Shown here: piece after piece, positions 8,188 through 19,353 of the stretch | Layout: the number at the start of each line of letters is the position of its first letter | Numbering within the stretch: the first letter of the stretch is position 1 | Assembly: GCA_021234155.1 (NCBI GenBank) | Contig: JAJEKV010000010.1 | Coordinates: 14,548,463-14,612,462, forward strand | DNA length: 64,000 nucleotides | DNA from: Isoetes taiwanensis | Lineage: Eukaryota; Streptophyta; Lycopodiopsida; Isoetales; Isoetaceae | Reading direction: 5' to 3' | Position numbers and translations under genes: made by a program | Notes under the pieces: model-generated | The model's input: only the letters and a program-made list of their open reading frames with translations | Database searches by the model: none | Told to the model about the DNA's origin: nothing

Positions 8188-10680
8188 TGAAAAGATGCCT
8201 CAAAGGAGTACGTCAAATCCGGTTGTGATGCGTAGTATTGCACTCTCCTGACGTTGTCCACTGTAAAGTAACGAAATTCATTCAATTGTTCTGCAAGAGA
8301 TGTGTTATGTTTGATAACAGTTCCATGATCTCTGTGTAACACTGTGTGCATTCGAAGTCCAAAACTTAAGTTAGGGTGACTAGTGCATGGTTGATCATAT
8401 TGATGAGAACTTCATTTGCAATTTTTTGTTTACATATGACGGTTGAGCAAACTTTGAAACAATCCCCTTGAACATCTAAGTAGTAACAAATATATATTTC
8501 ACATTGAGTTCACCATCAAATGCAGTTTCTAATTGGCTTTGCTTTGTACTTCCAACTTGGAAGTAGCACTCAAATCTCTGCTATGTTGGACAAATTTTAA
8601 AGGTTTGAAAATTCCAACTTAGATAGTAATGGTAACTATTGTGCCTAGAAAATAATGCCCATATGATCCATTGTTTCAATATTGCATGCTACTTCAAGCA
8701 TAAATGTTCACAAGTATAGTGCATAGCTCCAACTTGACCAACTGCACAAACCCTAAGCCATTAAGAAAACATGGAAATAAAAGTGGCTTAGGCAATATAT
8801 TGTGATTAAAAATCTAATGTCTAGAAGTTGTAACGATAATCTTACCTTAGTAAAGACTTCATAGTTGTAGTCTTTCTACTGATGTGTGTCATGAGGGATG
8901 TAAATGTTAAGTGGTGGGATGTAAATTGTTGCATGGTTAAAAATGGTTACAAATACATATACAACGCAGGATGAGATCTCCCTCCTTTGACAACGCATTA
9001 TATCTGTGTTCTTCCATGAATAAGCCGTCAAAAACCTCAACCAGTAACCTAAATTCCAAACATTTGATTACTCAGTTCCACCCATTCACATGTCCTCAAA
9101 TAATGTGTTCCATGAAATCTTAAACTGCCAGAAACCTAAACCAGTAAGCTAAATTCCATGCACTCGATTACTCAGTTCCACCCATTCACATGTCCTCAAA
9201 TAATGCCCGGCATCGCCGGACACACGTTTCTAGTGATTATTATTGTAAGGACTTGCAGCCACAGCCAAAAAACATGTCAAAATTCAAGAGCATTGGAGAT
9301 ATACAGCAAAGGAATTATCTACAAATAGCAAATACTAATGTCGTCTTACTATCTCTCTCTTCAAAACCAAATGGTTAAAAGCTCCTGACTGAATATGTGG
9401 ATGGTTACAATCTGTACACCAATGTCCATGTCCAATGACATCATAACGTTGCTTAACTTGCTGATACTTGAAAATAGATGTGAACCCCAGACAATAGGAG
9501 GTACAAGTAAGATTTCAGAAATACATTACGAACACATAGTACAGAGATGCAACCAAGATTAATTACCTGATGCATAAATCAGTAGATGCAACCAAGATAA
9601 ATCAGTAGTAACCTGCACAAGAAAGAAGATTGAAGCGGTTGATTGAACGATAAGAGAAGAATGCAGCAACTTGTTGCCTCCAACTGACCATGGAATTCTC
9701 GTAACTTCAGGTCCCATCTAAGCAAAAACAGTTAGACAAAACAGGAGCTCCTATAAGCAACTTCCCTAAAAATCTGCAGAACATTATATGGCCATCCCAC
9801 CTCACTTCGCTCAATGCAATGAAAATCTTACATGAGCATTGCTTCGTTGATGACCTTTTGGTAGATGAAGAATATAGATAGTAGCTAGTAATGTTATTAT
9901 GAGTGGCAAGATTCCAGAAATGGCCACTGAGAGGACAGAATATCTACATATTGTAGCAGCACTGTAGATCCCATTCTCTGAGGATAAAGACTGAAGTCCT
10001 AGTTAATCGTGTAGTTTATAGAGCCTACTATGCCTTTCAATGCCGATGGAATTCAATCAATACTTCTGATGGCCAATAAGGAAAAGGTACTGTTTTCATC
10101 TATTCAGGACGCCAGATACTTATTATGCCATGACAAGTGAAGTGAAGTGGCTTCTGGATGGACAGATCATGATATAGGCCACGTTTGGCTTAAAGGAGTG
10201 AAATCCTGCTGCTACCTTGACGAAATTCAAGACATGCAAACATGAAAAATAAAAAATAAACAGGAATGACATACTTGCTAAGAATATGACATAATAGTAG
10301 ATATTTCAAAGCCAGAAAGAGATTGCCAAAATATAACCTTGAACATAAGCAAGATCTGTCTCCAACAACATGACTGCCTTTAAAATCTTTTAAGTAACTT
10401 TTAAGCCTTGAAAGAAATAGATACCCAACTATGCCGAACCTAGAATTCTTGGAAGAAAATTTTTCTTGTTGAACAAGTCACACTCAGTCACGCACGTCGA
10501 ACTGGACTGGAATGCGAAGCAAAATGGAAAAGGTCTCCTCCTTTGGTCTCCTACCTATGTAAAGCATAAACCCATTTTTTTATCCTATACGTCAGCCAAA
10601 AGGCAGAAGGGACATGGAAAATGCGAAAGGAAAAAGAGGTCGAATCTTCGGTTAACCTATTTAAGCATTCTTAGGTCTGA
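8188..10680 (+). repeat. Adenylate kinase upstream duplicon, copy at the intact gene
   Basis: This 2.5 kb recurs almost unchanged twice more at the right end of the window: 60380-61847 matches 9234-10681, and 61844-64000 matches 8188-10353. Differences are scattered substitutions and small indels. An internal direct repeat also occurs: the block with CTCAGTTCCACCCATTCACATG appears at 9070-9105 and again at 9170-9205. No protein-coding gene is recognised except a conserved 52-codon minus-strand frame. The block ends at the promoter of the kinase gene. Confidence 0.9.
9559..9717 (-). CDS. Small 52-aa reading frame preserved in all three duplicon copies
   Basis: From ATG at 9717 the frame reads MGPEVTRIPWSVGGNKLLHS, then a hydrophobic stretch (SIFFLV) and ends ...LLIYASGN before TAA. 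The ATG follows TTTTTGCTTAG, an acceptor-like sequence, and the frame contains a second acceptor-like TTCTTTCTTGTGCAG, so this may instead be two exons of a longer minus-strand transcript diverging from the kinase gene. The same frame is intact at about 60680-60850 (one Ser-to-Pro change) and at about 63200-63370. No family recognised. Preservation may simply reflect recent duplication. Confidence 0.2.
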   Translation of the reverse strand: MGPEVTRIPWSVGGNKLLHSSLIVQSTASIFFLVQVTTDLSWLHLLIYASGN

Positions 10681-10699
10681 ATCAAAGAAGGCAGAAGAA
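10652..10699 (+). promoter_or_regulatory. Core promoter and short leader of adenylate kinase gene
   Basis: TATTTAAG at 10658-10665 lies about 35-42 bases before the ATG at 10700, giving a very short predicted leader (roughly 10-15 nt if transcription starts about 30 bp downstream). The start context is AAGAAATGGC, with G at +4 as favoured in plants. The same core sequence is present before the pseudogene at 4.1 kb and, cut off from any gene, at 61818-61847. No polymerase binding data; inferred from position and conservation. Confidence 0.5.
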
Positions 10700-11596
10700 A
10701 TGGCAGCTGCGGCGATGAGAACAACGCAATCGGCAAAAGTATTAGGATTCCGTGGGCATCTAGACTTGGAGAAGAGCTTAAGCCCTGTTTTGGGCATGTT
10801 TCAGGTTTCAAAAGACTTGGCAATCAGCGGCAAAACTAGGAAAGAAAAAATCCCCTTCAAGCATTGGGTCTTCCTGGGAAAACCAGGTGTGGGCAAAGGA
10901 ACTATTGCCTCAAAACTGGCCGCTTTCACAAATCTTCCCCATATTTCAACAGGGGATCTTATCCGCCACGAATTGAACTCCAAATCTGGCACAGCAGGGG
11001 AATTGAGTCGCCAAATTTCAGCTTCAGTTGGACAGGGCAAGCTTATCGGTGACGACCTAGTCTTGGCCTTGCTTCAGAAAAGACTCCAACAAGGCAAGGC
11101 TGTTGGAGAAAAGGGATTTATTCTGGATGGTTTCCCTAGAAATGTAAAGCAGGCTTTGATTTTGGAGCAGCTTGTAGGTATTGATGTTGTGGTTAATATG
11201 AAAATGAGAGAAGATGCATTGGTTGCCAAGTGTTTGGGAAGAAGAACATGCAATGAATGCGGCAAAACCTTCAATGTTGCGGACGTTAACTTAGAACTTG
11301 AAGATGGCACCAAGATTTCTATGCCTAAGCTTTTGCCTCCACCACAGTGTGCTTCTAAGATGGTCACTAGAAGTGATGATAATGAGGAAAGTGTCAAGAA
11401 GAGATTGCGGGTTTACGAGGAACAGTGTAAAGATGTGGAGGATTTCTACAGGTGCCAAGGCAAAGTAATGGATGTTGGTGTTGTGTCGGGAGTGTCAGAA
11501 ACATGGTCAAATGTGTTGAAGATGTTACACATAGAAGAAAAGGAAGCAGAAGAAGCAGAAGCACCCTTTACATGTAATAAACCCGCACTATCATAG
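10700..11596 (+). CDS. Adenylate kinase, chloroplast-type, 298 aa, apparently intact
   Basis: Interconverts ATP + AMP and 2 ADP. Residues 56-67 hold the P-loop (VFLGKPGVGKGT), 84-89 the TGDLIR nucleotide-binding segment and 140-148 the signature FILDGFPRN. The lid has a CNECGK motif (184-189) and PPPQC (213-217), spacing typical of long adenylate kinases with a Cys-rich lid. TRSDDNEE and KRLRVYEE (223-240) carry the conserved lid and C-terminal Arg/Asp. Wording and length resemble plant organellar adenylate kinases such as Arabidopsis AMK2-type proteins. The first 50 or so residues (MAAAAMRTTQSAKVLGFRGH onward) would serve as transit peptide, though the region is only mildly basic. The ATG at 10700 is chosen because a TATA-like box lies 35 bp before it; the frame is open back to 10466, which I regard as chance. 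No introns, unlike angiosperm homologues that I know to be split. Confidence 0.93.
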   Translation: MAAAAMRTTQSAKVLGFRGHLDLEKSLSPVLGMFQVSKDLAISGKTRKEKIPFKHWVFLGKPGVGKGTIASKLAAFTNLPHISTGDLIRHELNSKSGTAGELSRQISASVGQGKLIGDDLVLALLQKRLQQGKAVGEKGFILDGFPRNVKQALILEQLVGIDVVVNMKMREDALVAKCLGRRTCNECGKTFNVADVNLELEDGTKISMPKLLPPPQCASKMVTRSDDNEESVKKRLRVYEEQCKDVEDFYRCQGKVMDVGVVSGVSETWSNVLKMLHIEEKEAEEAEAPFTCNKPALS

Positions 11597-12326
11597 GCAC
11601 CTGCTCAAAAAGAGTTGGTCAATTTTGTTAAAGACCATAGCAACATATTCTAACCAAGACTCAAGACTTGGACCTTAGGCACGTGCTAAAAAAAGAGTTG
11701 GTCAATTTTGTTAAAGACCAAAGTAACAATACTAACCAAGATTTCAGACTTGGACTGTATGGTCCACCATTCAAGACATTACACACCATGCTTATATGAG
11801 AACTGCTCATCACATGGGAAGCATATATGCTAGATGTATATATCGAATGTACACATCATTCTATTGAATGTAAATGCAATCATTGCAATTTTTACAAAAC
11901 GTTTACATTAATATATTGAATGTTTACATTAATATATTAGGTTCGAGGGAACATGATCAATACAATACGAATATATCCCATATTGAAGGATGGAAAATTT
12001 CCATTGCTCGTACTTCAAATGCTAAATCAATGGATCCAAAACCACTAAACCTAGCCAGAATACACATTATTCTCAATAAGGCAAACCTTGTTCATGATAG
12101 TTTTCATGTGAATGATAAAACAACTTGTGCTTAGAAAGCTTAAACTCGCAAGCAACTTGGAAGAGATCAAATACACTTAATCCAATTAAGCATAAATCAA
12201 AATATCTGAATTTATAAATGCACAAAGGAGGCACTTGCAAAGCCCATGTCAAATATTAAATTAGACATATATCCAATGAATGAAGACATTAAAGTTTTGG
12301 TTAATACTCAATTTACATGGTCAATC
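11597..12326 (+). repeat. Adenylate kinase 3' flank, duplicated
   Basis: No gene. This flank is repeated at 20312-21050 behind the 3' kinase fragment, and part of it (11874-12058) also at 18271-18455. Internal words repeat: TTGGTCAATTTTGTTAAAGA twice (11626, 11698) and TTTACATTAATATATT twice (11903, 11925). It ends at the hAT target site. No clear polyadenylation signal was identified; ACATGTAATAAAC overlaps the end of the coding region. Confidence 0.85.
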
Positions 12327-12334
12327 ACACTACC

Positions 12335-14701
12335 CAGGGTTCAAGTTTGACGGGCACGTCCTAATTTTCCAATGACAGGCACTTTTTTTGTTTGTCTTTC
12401 ATATGACAGAATATTGATCAATTTGAATCTTTCAACTGACATACAAAAATTTTAATTGACGGAAGACAAAACGGTAAGTTATATAATAGTAACTACTAAT
12501 ATAAACATAAAGTTAAAAAGTTAAGAGTAGCATCAACAACGTAATTCAAGAGTCATCAAGAGACGTTGCTGCTCTTCTACGTTTATCTTCATTCCAAGCA
12601 TCAAAGCATGTTTTCTAATCCACGTGTTCAAATGGTTTACTTCACATGGAAACCATCATAGTAGCATCCAACGTTTCTAGGTTCATGCGGGCCCTCGTGA
12701 CCACTCTTGACGTTATTTTGGACGAAGAAAACCCCCTCACAACATGTTGTGCTTCCTGGAAAAACCATGCAACATTGTCATAGACTCATAAGTGCTGGAA
12801 AACTGCTCCACCTGTTCCATCCTCCTCTCTACAAATAGTCCAAGCCACCAACATATTTTTATTATTGGCTGCCTTGAAAAGTATCCCAATAAAGTCTTCT
12901 CTCTCACTCAAACAACGAGCCACATCTACCTTTGAACTAAAATTAGCAAGCAATTTGCCCAACCAATTAAAAGTCTCTTTATCCCTAGCGTCTGGATCCA
13001 AAGCATATGGATGGATTGAAGAACTTCATAGCATTAAATATGTCATTCACATCTTCAAATCTTCTAGCAAGTACATCAAAAATAGCAAGGATAAATGATT
13101 TACCAATACGTGTACAATGAGCTAAAGATCCACTATCTTCAAGCAATCCATTCAAATCAAGGTTTTTTCCTGGAATAGAAAGTTCATGTTCATGGAGAGT
13201 GCCATTAGCATCCTCAAATGTCATCTTCCCCTCCTTAAATGGTTAAGAAACAAAGCTAGTCGTTTTGTTCCTTCTCCAAATGCTCTAGTTGTAGAGAGAT
13301 ATCTTCTAGTAAACTTCTCCTTCACCATCTAGTAGCAAGCCTATCCTTGACACATCAAGTAATTGTTTCTGGAATTCTATATTCAAATTGGTTAACTCTT
13401 CAAGAACGTCCGCTAAGAAATGTATTATGAATTGGACCTAAAAAAAGAAATACAATGAGTAATGAAATAAATTATCATGCCAAAAGAGATCTAATTTATA
13501 AAACAAATGAAGTTATGAAGGATAAAATAAACTATACCGGGAAGATCATGCACTTTTCATTTTGATCCAAGATAGCAGGCATGACACAAACTAGTCTTAA
13601 CATCACTTGCCTCTAGATAACCATCATATGCTATGTATTTGCAAGACACTCAAGCTATGCTCATCATATAAGGCAAGTAAATCGTTAAAGTCCTCATGTC
13701 GATTTGTAGATCTTCCCAACCATGAATAGACTGTCAACAAACTCAAAAACTTATGGAGTTGATGTCAAAACATCTTTTACTGTAAGTGCATTCCTATGGC
13801 TATACAATGTATTCTTTTGATATCAAGATTTCTTGCTTTCGAAACCTTGCAACCATACACGCAAAAAGACCCCAACATAGTAGATGCACCATCAGAAGCA
13901 ATTGCAATTATCTTATCTTCTTTCAAATCCATAATATCAATAAAGCTTGTAAGGCATCATAACATGCTTCAGCATTTCCACTTTCAAATGGCAAAAGCCT
14001 AACAAATACACACTTTTGTTCAACCTTACCAATTTCATCCAAGTATTGCATGTACACAATAAGATGTCTTTCTAGCGTACGATCAGTTGATTCATCAACA
14101 AGAATAGAATAATATGGAGAAGATCTCACCAGCTCGGCAAAGATTACCTCGACTAAAACGTGGTGAAAAACCAAACCCGGGGGTAAGGTCCGCCCGGACT
14201 CCACACGTATTAACACGCTTTTGTGAAAAAGGGGGGAAAGAACACAAAAAAAAGAAAAAAAGAAAAGAAAAAGAAAAAGCTCTGAGCATTACCGGCTTAC
14301 TGTAAAGAGTCGTGACAGGCAACTGGCAGAGCAGAAATAACTCGGATTTTCCAAATTGGTTTCGTTGGGAAATAATGGGAGAATGTATGGAGAATCGGGA
14401 ATATAGGAGTTAAAAAAAAAAACAATTTTTATAATGTTACCTAATTCATTATTCTATTAAAGGTAAGGTACATTAACTCAATATACCTATAAAATAACCT
14501 CAGTACTTATACAAAAATGAAAGGCAAATTTATATTTGCGACCTTTCAAATGACATACACATTTTGTTTTTGCCTTTCTATATGACAGGCAAATTGATTG
14601 ATAATTGTTACCCTTCATATGCAGGGCAATTTTTTTGTCTTTGCTTTTAACCGGGCAAAAAAAAAAAAGCGAGGCATGAAAGCCATCAAACTTGAACCCT
14701 G
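12335..14701 (-). mobile_element. hAT-superfamily DNA transposon, complete ends, dead transposase
   Basis: The ends are inverted: CAGGGTTCAAGTTTGACGGG at 12335 and, at 14701 on the other strand, CAGGGTTCAAGTTTGATGGC. Further subterminal similarity runs about 150 bp inward (ATGACAGGCA-type words). Flanking 8-bp duplications are ACACTACC (12327-12334) and ATACTACC (14702-14709), seven of eight matching. CAGGG termini and 8-bp duplications are the hAT hallmark. Inside, minus-strand frames encode a DUF4371/ZNF862-like transposase. A purine-rich poly-A/G patch (14240-14280) is internal. A truncated duplicate lies at 21059-22460. Confidence 0.88.
12560..14108 (-). pseudogene. hAT transposase-like (DUF4371/ZNF862 type), many frameshifts
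   Basis: Read from 14108 leftwards: SILVDESTDRTLERHLIVYM and NAEACYDALQALL (RNase H-like core start with the DEST-D motif), then after gaps NGLLEDSGSLAHCTRIGKSF and FEDVNDIFNAMKFFNPSICF (13224-12985), RDKETFNWLGKLLANF (12990-12786), and a degraded dimerisation-like C-terminus at about 12750-12560 (MNLETLDATMM). The order fits hAT proteins of the ZNF862/DUF4371 class. Several stops and shifts break it, and the N-terminal zinc finger is not visible. It would catalyse cut-and-paste transposition through the CAGGG ends if restored in evolution; this copy cannot. Confidence 0.8.
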
Positions 14702-14888
14702 ATACTACCCCATCCATTCTAACATTTGAGTCTTATCTGTGTTCTCTAGAATTTTTCTAGATGGTAATAATGGTATATAATAAAGTTTTGACCCTCTTAG
14801 GGATAATAATGATAATAAACTTAAATGAAGCTACATACGAAGAATAAAGCACAATGGAAAAGCAAAGGCTGGACATTTAAAAACAATC

Positions 14889-15291
14889 ATGATGCATGTA
14901 CTACCACCTCAAAACTATACACATATGCACAACTATCGCATCGATCCGAGCCCTCGGATCGCCATTTTGGGCAGGGATGAGCCATTATATAAGTGCACTC
15001 CACATTCGAGACTAGTTAATGGCGTCTTCTTACAGCAGCACTTCTTTCATTCCCATTGCTTCAATGCTTCGACCAACGGATTTCTTCTCCGGCTTCTCTG
15101 CGTTCCTTCTCCACATGGTTGCCATGGGCACCTTCGCGGCGAGTTTTCTCATACTTCTTTGGAAGAGTCGCCTCCTTCCTTGCGTGATCTTTTACGTCAG
15201 GGGTCTCTCGCCCTTATTTTGGCAGTTGTCTTTGTTCTATTGCTCTTTTGGTGGTCGCATGGGTTTATCTCTTTTTCGCACTAGCATATAG
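14889..15291 (+). CDS. Candidate first exon of a membrane protein, 90 aa frame with TATA box
   Basis: A TATATAAG box at 14986-14993 stands 26 bp before the ATG at 15019 (context GTTAATGGCG). The frame reads MASSYSSTSFIPIASMLRPT, then FFSGFSAFLLHMVAMGTFAA and a strongly hydrophobic stretch to the stop at 15289-15291. A second frame over the same DNA (15150-15284) is also hydrophobic (LALILAVVFVLLLFWW), so a frameshift near 15170 is possible. No family recognised. Because the whole following region is pyrimidine-rich, hydrophobic frames arise easily, and this may be chance despite the promoter-like arrangement. Confidence 0.3.
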
Positions 15292-18265
15292 AGTCTTAGC
15301 GTGGGTTATTTGATGCTTGCAAGCCATACTACAGGTTGGGAGTAATGGTGGTTTCGAGTTATGGGTTGATAGTTTCGCATTTGTTCGCTTGAGTTATGGT
15401 TTGATGGTTTCGTATTCTCTTGGTCTATTAGTTTAATCTCTGTGGAGTTGGTCTGATCTGTTCCTGTGGATTGATCTGTGTGGACTTCCTTGATGTGAGG
15501 TTCCATGTGGTTTCGGTGGCAGGGCCTGTGTTGGGCTTGAACTTTTACGTTTTTCCCTGATTTTAGTGTTGGTTTTTGGCGCCTTTCCTAATTCTCTTCT
15601 TCTGATCTCGCCCCTGGGCCCTTGCAGAGGGGTTTTGCTTTCATTTCCTTATGGTTTATCCCTCTCACATCCTTTGTGGTTTTTGGGTTTACCCCTCTCA
15701 CAACCCATCGGTTGCGTGCTTGAGCCTAACAGCTGATTCCTGCCTCATCGATCTCTTTTTCTATTCCGACCAGTCAGCTTCTTCTGTGGACAGCATGCAG
15801 GACTACCTCTTCGGTACATTCTGGCTCTTAGTCTCGATCCATAGCTTTCTGCCCAATGTCATGCTCTGTTTTGCCTCATCCCTGCCTGGTTTGTCGATCT
15901 AGCAACCTATTACGACCTGAACAATCCATTCTATCCTATCCGGGCTCTTGGACCATTGAATTCGGTTTTTCTTGCTGTAACTCTGCCTGGCACCCATGGC
16001 TTCTTTTTCGCATTTCCTATCTGTTCTTTTCTGTTCTTCGTCATGCCAGTATTCCAGTTCCGCTTTCAGATCGCGTGGCTTCTGCCTTGGCTTGCTGTCA
16101 TCCCTTTTGCCTTGAGCGACCTCCGCCAACCAGTTCTGCCAGTTTCCCATTCCTCCTTCACATCGATTGGCTCACTACTTGGCGTGTTCTCCTTCCTTCT
16201 GTTCTGTACGACCTCTACCAACCAAATCTGATGGCTCCCGCTCTCTCCTTGGTAAGTTTGTGGTTCCAATTTTGGGGTTCTTGGTTAATTTCCACCATTC
16301 TTCTGTTGTATTTTCGGCCTCCTCTTGTTTTGGGGCTCTCTATCTTTATCCGCCCTCGGCCTCTCTTCAATCTTTTTGCATGCCCTTTTTTGCAGTCCGT
16401 TCTCTCCTTCTATTCTCTGCTCTTTTACAGGTCTTAATACCACAGTTCCCTTTAAAAAGGGTTTTTTGGGCTACCGCCTCATCTCCCTATATCCCTCCTT
16501 CTTGGTCTTTTTGCAAGTCAATATGCCATTCAATTGCCCCCTTTGCTCCGCCGATATCTTTCCTGTTGGTTTTTTTCCTCCCTTTGCACCTCCGGAGATT
16601 GCGATGTCGACTCACCATCTCTATACATTCCATTGGATGCTCTGCACCCATTTGCTCGCAATTCATTGCAACTCGACTGTGGGGACATTGATTAGCCTGT
16701 TGAATTCTTCCGGGCACTTTATCTTTACGTGTCTTTTTCTCCTGCCGTCCGTCGAGTGTTCCGCTCATATAAGCTCGTCGATCCGGCCTGTGCTCGGTTC
16801 TTGGGAAACGTCATTCTGCAATGGGGGTTTTCGTCCTTATGCCCCATTCAATTGCGCGAGTTTTTTCTTATCTTGACTGAATATCCCCTGCAATTTCTTC
16901 CCACTTATCCCGCATTTTCTTTGGGGTTGATAGTGTGATCGTCCCGACCTTCTTTTGAGGGTTCCACTTTCATTCCCTCGGCATAGTTTATATGTTGGCA
17001 CCATCTTATGAATATTATGAAATAAACTTATATGAAATAATATGAAATAATCTTATGCAATATGACTTTTTCTTTTCATGTTTATGCATCATATGAACTC
17101 AAGTGGCTTGACTTTTTCTTTTCATGTTTATGCATCATATGAACTCCAATGGCTTGATTTTTCTTTCCATGTTTATGAATCATATGAAATAAAATGGCTT
17201 GATTTTTCTTGTATGGTTGTTGCCTATATGTTGGTTTCCTTTTTCTCTTTATATTCCCATAAGAGGCTTTGACTTTTCTATAGGTTCCTACCTATGTGCT
17301 GTTGTTTATTGTTATATAGGGGTACCTATAGATTGTGTTTGACATGTTGTTATCCCACAGCTTTTTTGGGCCTCAGGCATATCTCTCTTTCCCTTTATGA
17401 CTTTTTCGCATTCTTGCATCATCGTTGAGAACTTGGGTTTCTCATTTTTAGGTGCCAGATCTTTCCTCGTCATTATTCTTGTTGGCGTCTCTCATTCGTG
17501 TTTTCTTGGCATTCTCATTATTGTCATTGGCTTCTCCCGATTATATTGTTGTTATTTCATTTTCATATGGTGGTTCCTTTGCATTTTCCTTATTTTTGTA
17601 GTCCTCGTTTGGGCGCTTCTTTACACATTCTTAGACTCGTCATCATATGGGCTTGACTTGCTTTTGTCGGGGCGACCTCTCTTTTCTGTTTTGTGGCTGG
17701 CACACCCTTCTTGCCATTGTTTTTTTTTCTCTAATGTACTTCATTTTTTTAAGGTCATTGAATTGATACCGTCCATAGCAAGCACCCCAACTCTCTCCTA
17801 CATCAGGTTAAGCTTTCTCCCCCCCGGCTCGCTTCGGCGCCATTGGTTCTCGTCGTCAGCGTGAAGCTTCCCTCTCATCAATTTGGACTCGTGGACCCTT
17901 CACTTTCTTCCACCACCTCCCCGCTTCCGCGCCGTCCATTTTTCTTTTTGGTTCCCCTCGACCTTCTTTGCTCCTTTCTCTTCTCTCAGTGCCGCCGTTC
18001 CTTCTTTTCCCACTCAGGTGGCTCCTCTTTTCTCTTCTGCGGCATGCATCTCCCTTTCCTCTGCCATGCCCATTTCATACGCTCCGTTCTTCTGGTTTAT
18101 ACTCAATTATTGCACGAGCTTCAAGACAGCGGGCCCGCCTCAAACACTCCAGACATCGATGACCCAACAATTGTCGATTCGGACCCAACAGCACCTTCAA
18201 CGGGATATTCGAGAGCGGCGGCTTCGACCTACCCCTTCTTTTGGCCGACTCCATGCGGCAATATT
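15292..18265 (+). other. Pyrimidine-rich non-coding region, probable LTR-element interior
   Basis: About 3 kb in which C+T clearly outnumber A+G on this strand. All frames are rich in Phe, Ser, Leu and Pro, as expected from composition; none shows retroelement domains. The bias resembles the interior of the non-coding LTR element at 37.7-38.8 kb and 49-51 kb. It ends abruptly at 18265-18270, where a fragment of adenylate kinase 3' flank begins. LTRs were not identified, so membership of an LTR element is inference from composition. Confidence 0.4.
17063..17200 (+). repeat. 46-bp tandem repeat, three copies
   Basis: Unit TGACTTTTTCTTTTCATGTT... with TTATGCATCATATGAACTC starts at 17063, 17109 and 17155. 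Copies 1 and 2 differ at two or three positions, copy 3 at more, and a fourth partial copy follows (TGATTTTTCTTGTATGG). Just upstream (17010-17050) ATATGAAATAA repeats three times. Confidence 0.9.
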
Positions 18266-18270
18266 ACGGT

Positions 18271-18455
18271 ATGCAATCATTGCAATTTTACAAAACGTTT
18301 ACATTTAATATATTGAATGTTTACATTAATATATTAGGTTCGACGAACATGATCAATCCAATACGAATATATCCCATATTGAAGGATGGGAAATTTCAAT
18401 TGCTCATACTTCAAATGTTAAATCAATGGATCCAAGCCTACTAAACCTAGCATCA
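18271..18455 (+). repeat. Isolated fragment of adenylate kinase 3' flank
   Basis: Matches 11874-12058 and 20590-20775 (ATGCAATCATTGCAATTTTA, GAATATATCCCATATTGAAG, CTAAACCTAGC). It sits between the pyrimidine-rich block and the region leading to the 3' kinase fragment, so the duplicated flank exists three times within 9 kb. Confidence 0.85.
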
Positions 18456-18752
18456 TAAGCTCTTTTAGCAACGGAATCTTTAGCCAACTTCAAGAGCATT
18501 GTTCTCATTTAACCTACAAAAAGGTCATCACATCAATAAAACAAATCATCAAAAATTATATCTATAGCAAATATAAATGCAACAAAATTAAAGATAGTTA
18601 ACTGTCTTTGGACCTACATTGTTGCTAACCTTCTCATTCATATCTGCTTTTGAATATAATTTAAAAAACAAGGTCTAAAAACATAAACGAGCTTAAGAAA
18701 GATACAAATGCAAAAGAAAGAAAGAAAGAAAGAAATGAACCAAATGCAAAAG

Positions 18753-18899
18753 AGAGAAGGAAGCAAATGCAAAAGAAAGATTAAAAAAAAAGAAGTAATC
18801 TACCTGTTTTTGGACCTGTAAGCGCATAAGCATGGATTGGTGATTTTGAAATACCAAAAGAAAGAAAGAAAAACAATGAAGCAAATGCAAAAGAAAGCT
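18753..18899 (+). repeat. 147-bp direct repeat, copy 1 (second at 19888-20036)
   Basis: Both copies run from AGAGAAGGAAGCAAATGC through GCATGGATTGGTGATTTTG to CAAAAGAAAGCT with about 90% identity. Copy 1 is preceded by a (GAAA)n run at 18713-18735. They bracket the non-LTR retroelement end and a poly-A-rich stretch (19225-19241). This suggests a local duplication, or that the bracketed DNA inserted into one copy of a purine-rich repeat. Confidence 0.8.
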
Positions 18900-19292
18900 C
18901 AACATGCATTAACTTAAATACTTCTGGACCAGAGCAAGGAAGCAACCTTTTGACAAGGAAAAAGATTGTCCACAAGTAAATAACAAAAGGTGCATCAAGA
19001 ACCAACCCATACAAGAAAAATATTTTGCCTATGCACCATACTTGCTGGTGCAAAGATCGTTAACCCCTAAAGAGTCCTCGAGTGTCTCTAAAGAGCAAAC
19101 TCCAAATCTATTCTTGTACTTGCCTTTCCATATGTGGTGGATTGTATATGCGTGTTCTTGTTGTTGTCACAAATATCGCTTCGTGTTGACTCTATTAGAT
19201 AATTCTTATGCATGTTATGTTCATAAAAAAAAAAAAAAAATTACTTGCAGTAACATGTTACTTGTTACTGCAAAAGCAAAATGCAAAAGAGA

Positions 19293-19353
19293 GATAAGAT
19301 AAGATAAGATAAGATAAGATAAGATAATATAAGATAAGATAAGATAAGATAAG
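19293..19353 (+). repeat. (GATAA)n microsatellite, 3' tail of a non-LTR retroelement
   Basis: Twelve GATAA units with one interruption (GATAATAT) near 19325. On the minus strand this is (TTATC)n directly following the element sequence at 19354-19393, the arrangement seen at 3' ends of some LINEs and SINEs. Confidence 0.9.

Noticed and set aside
10466-10699. In-frame N-terminal extension of the adenylate kinase
   Set aside because: No ATG at its start, it covers the TATA-like box, and it is not preserved at the pseudogene. The ATG at 10700 has better context.
14114-14305. Lys-rich plus-strand frame inside the hAT element
   Set aside because: Encoded by an A/G-rich low-complexity tract opposite the transposase frame.
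15651-18316. Many Phe/Ser/Leu-rich frames of 60-190 codons
   Set aside because: Overlapping in several phases over a C+T-rich strand; composition alone produces such frames. No domains.
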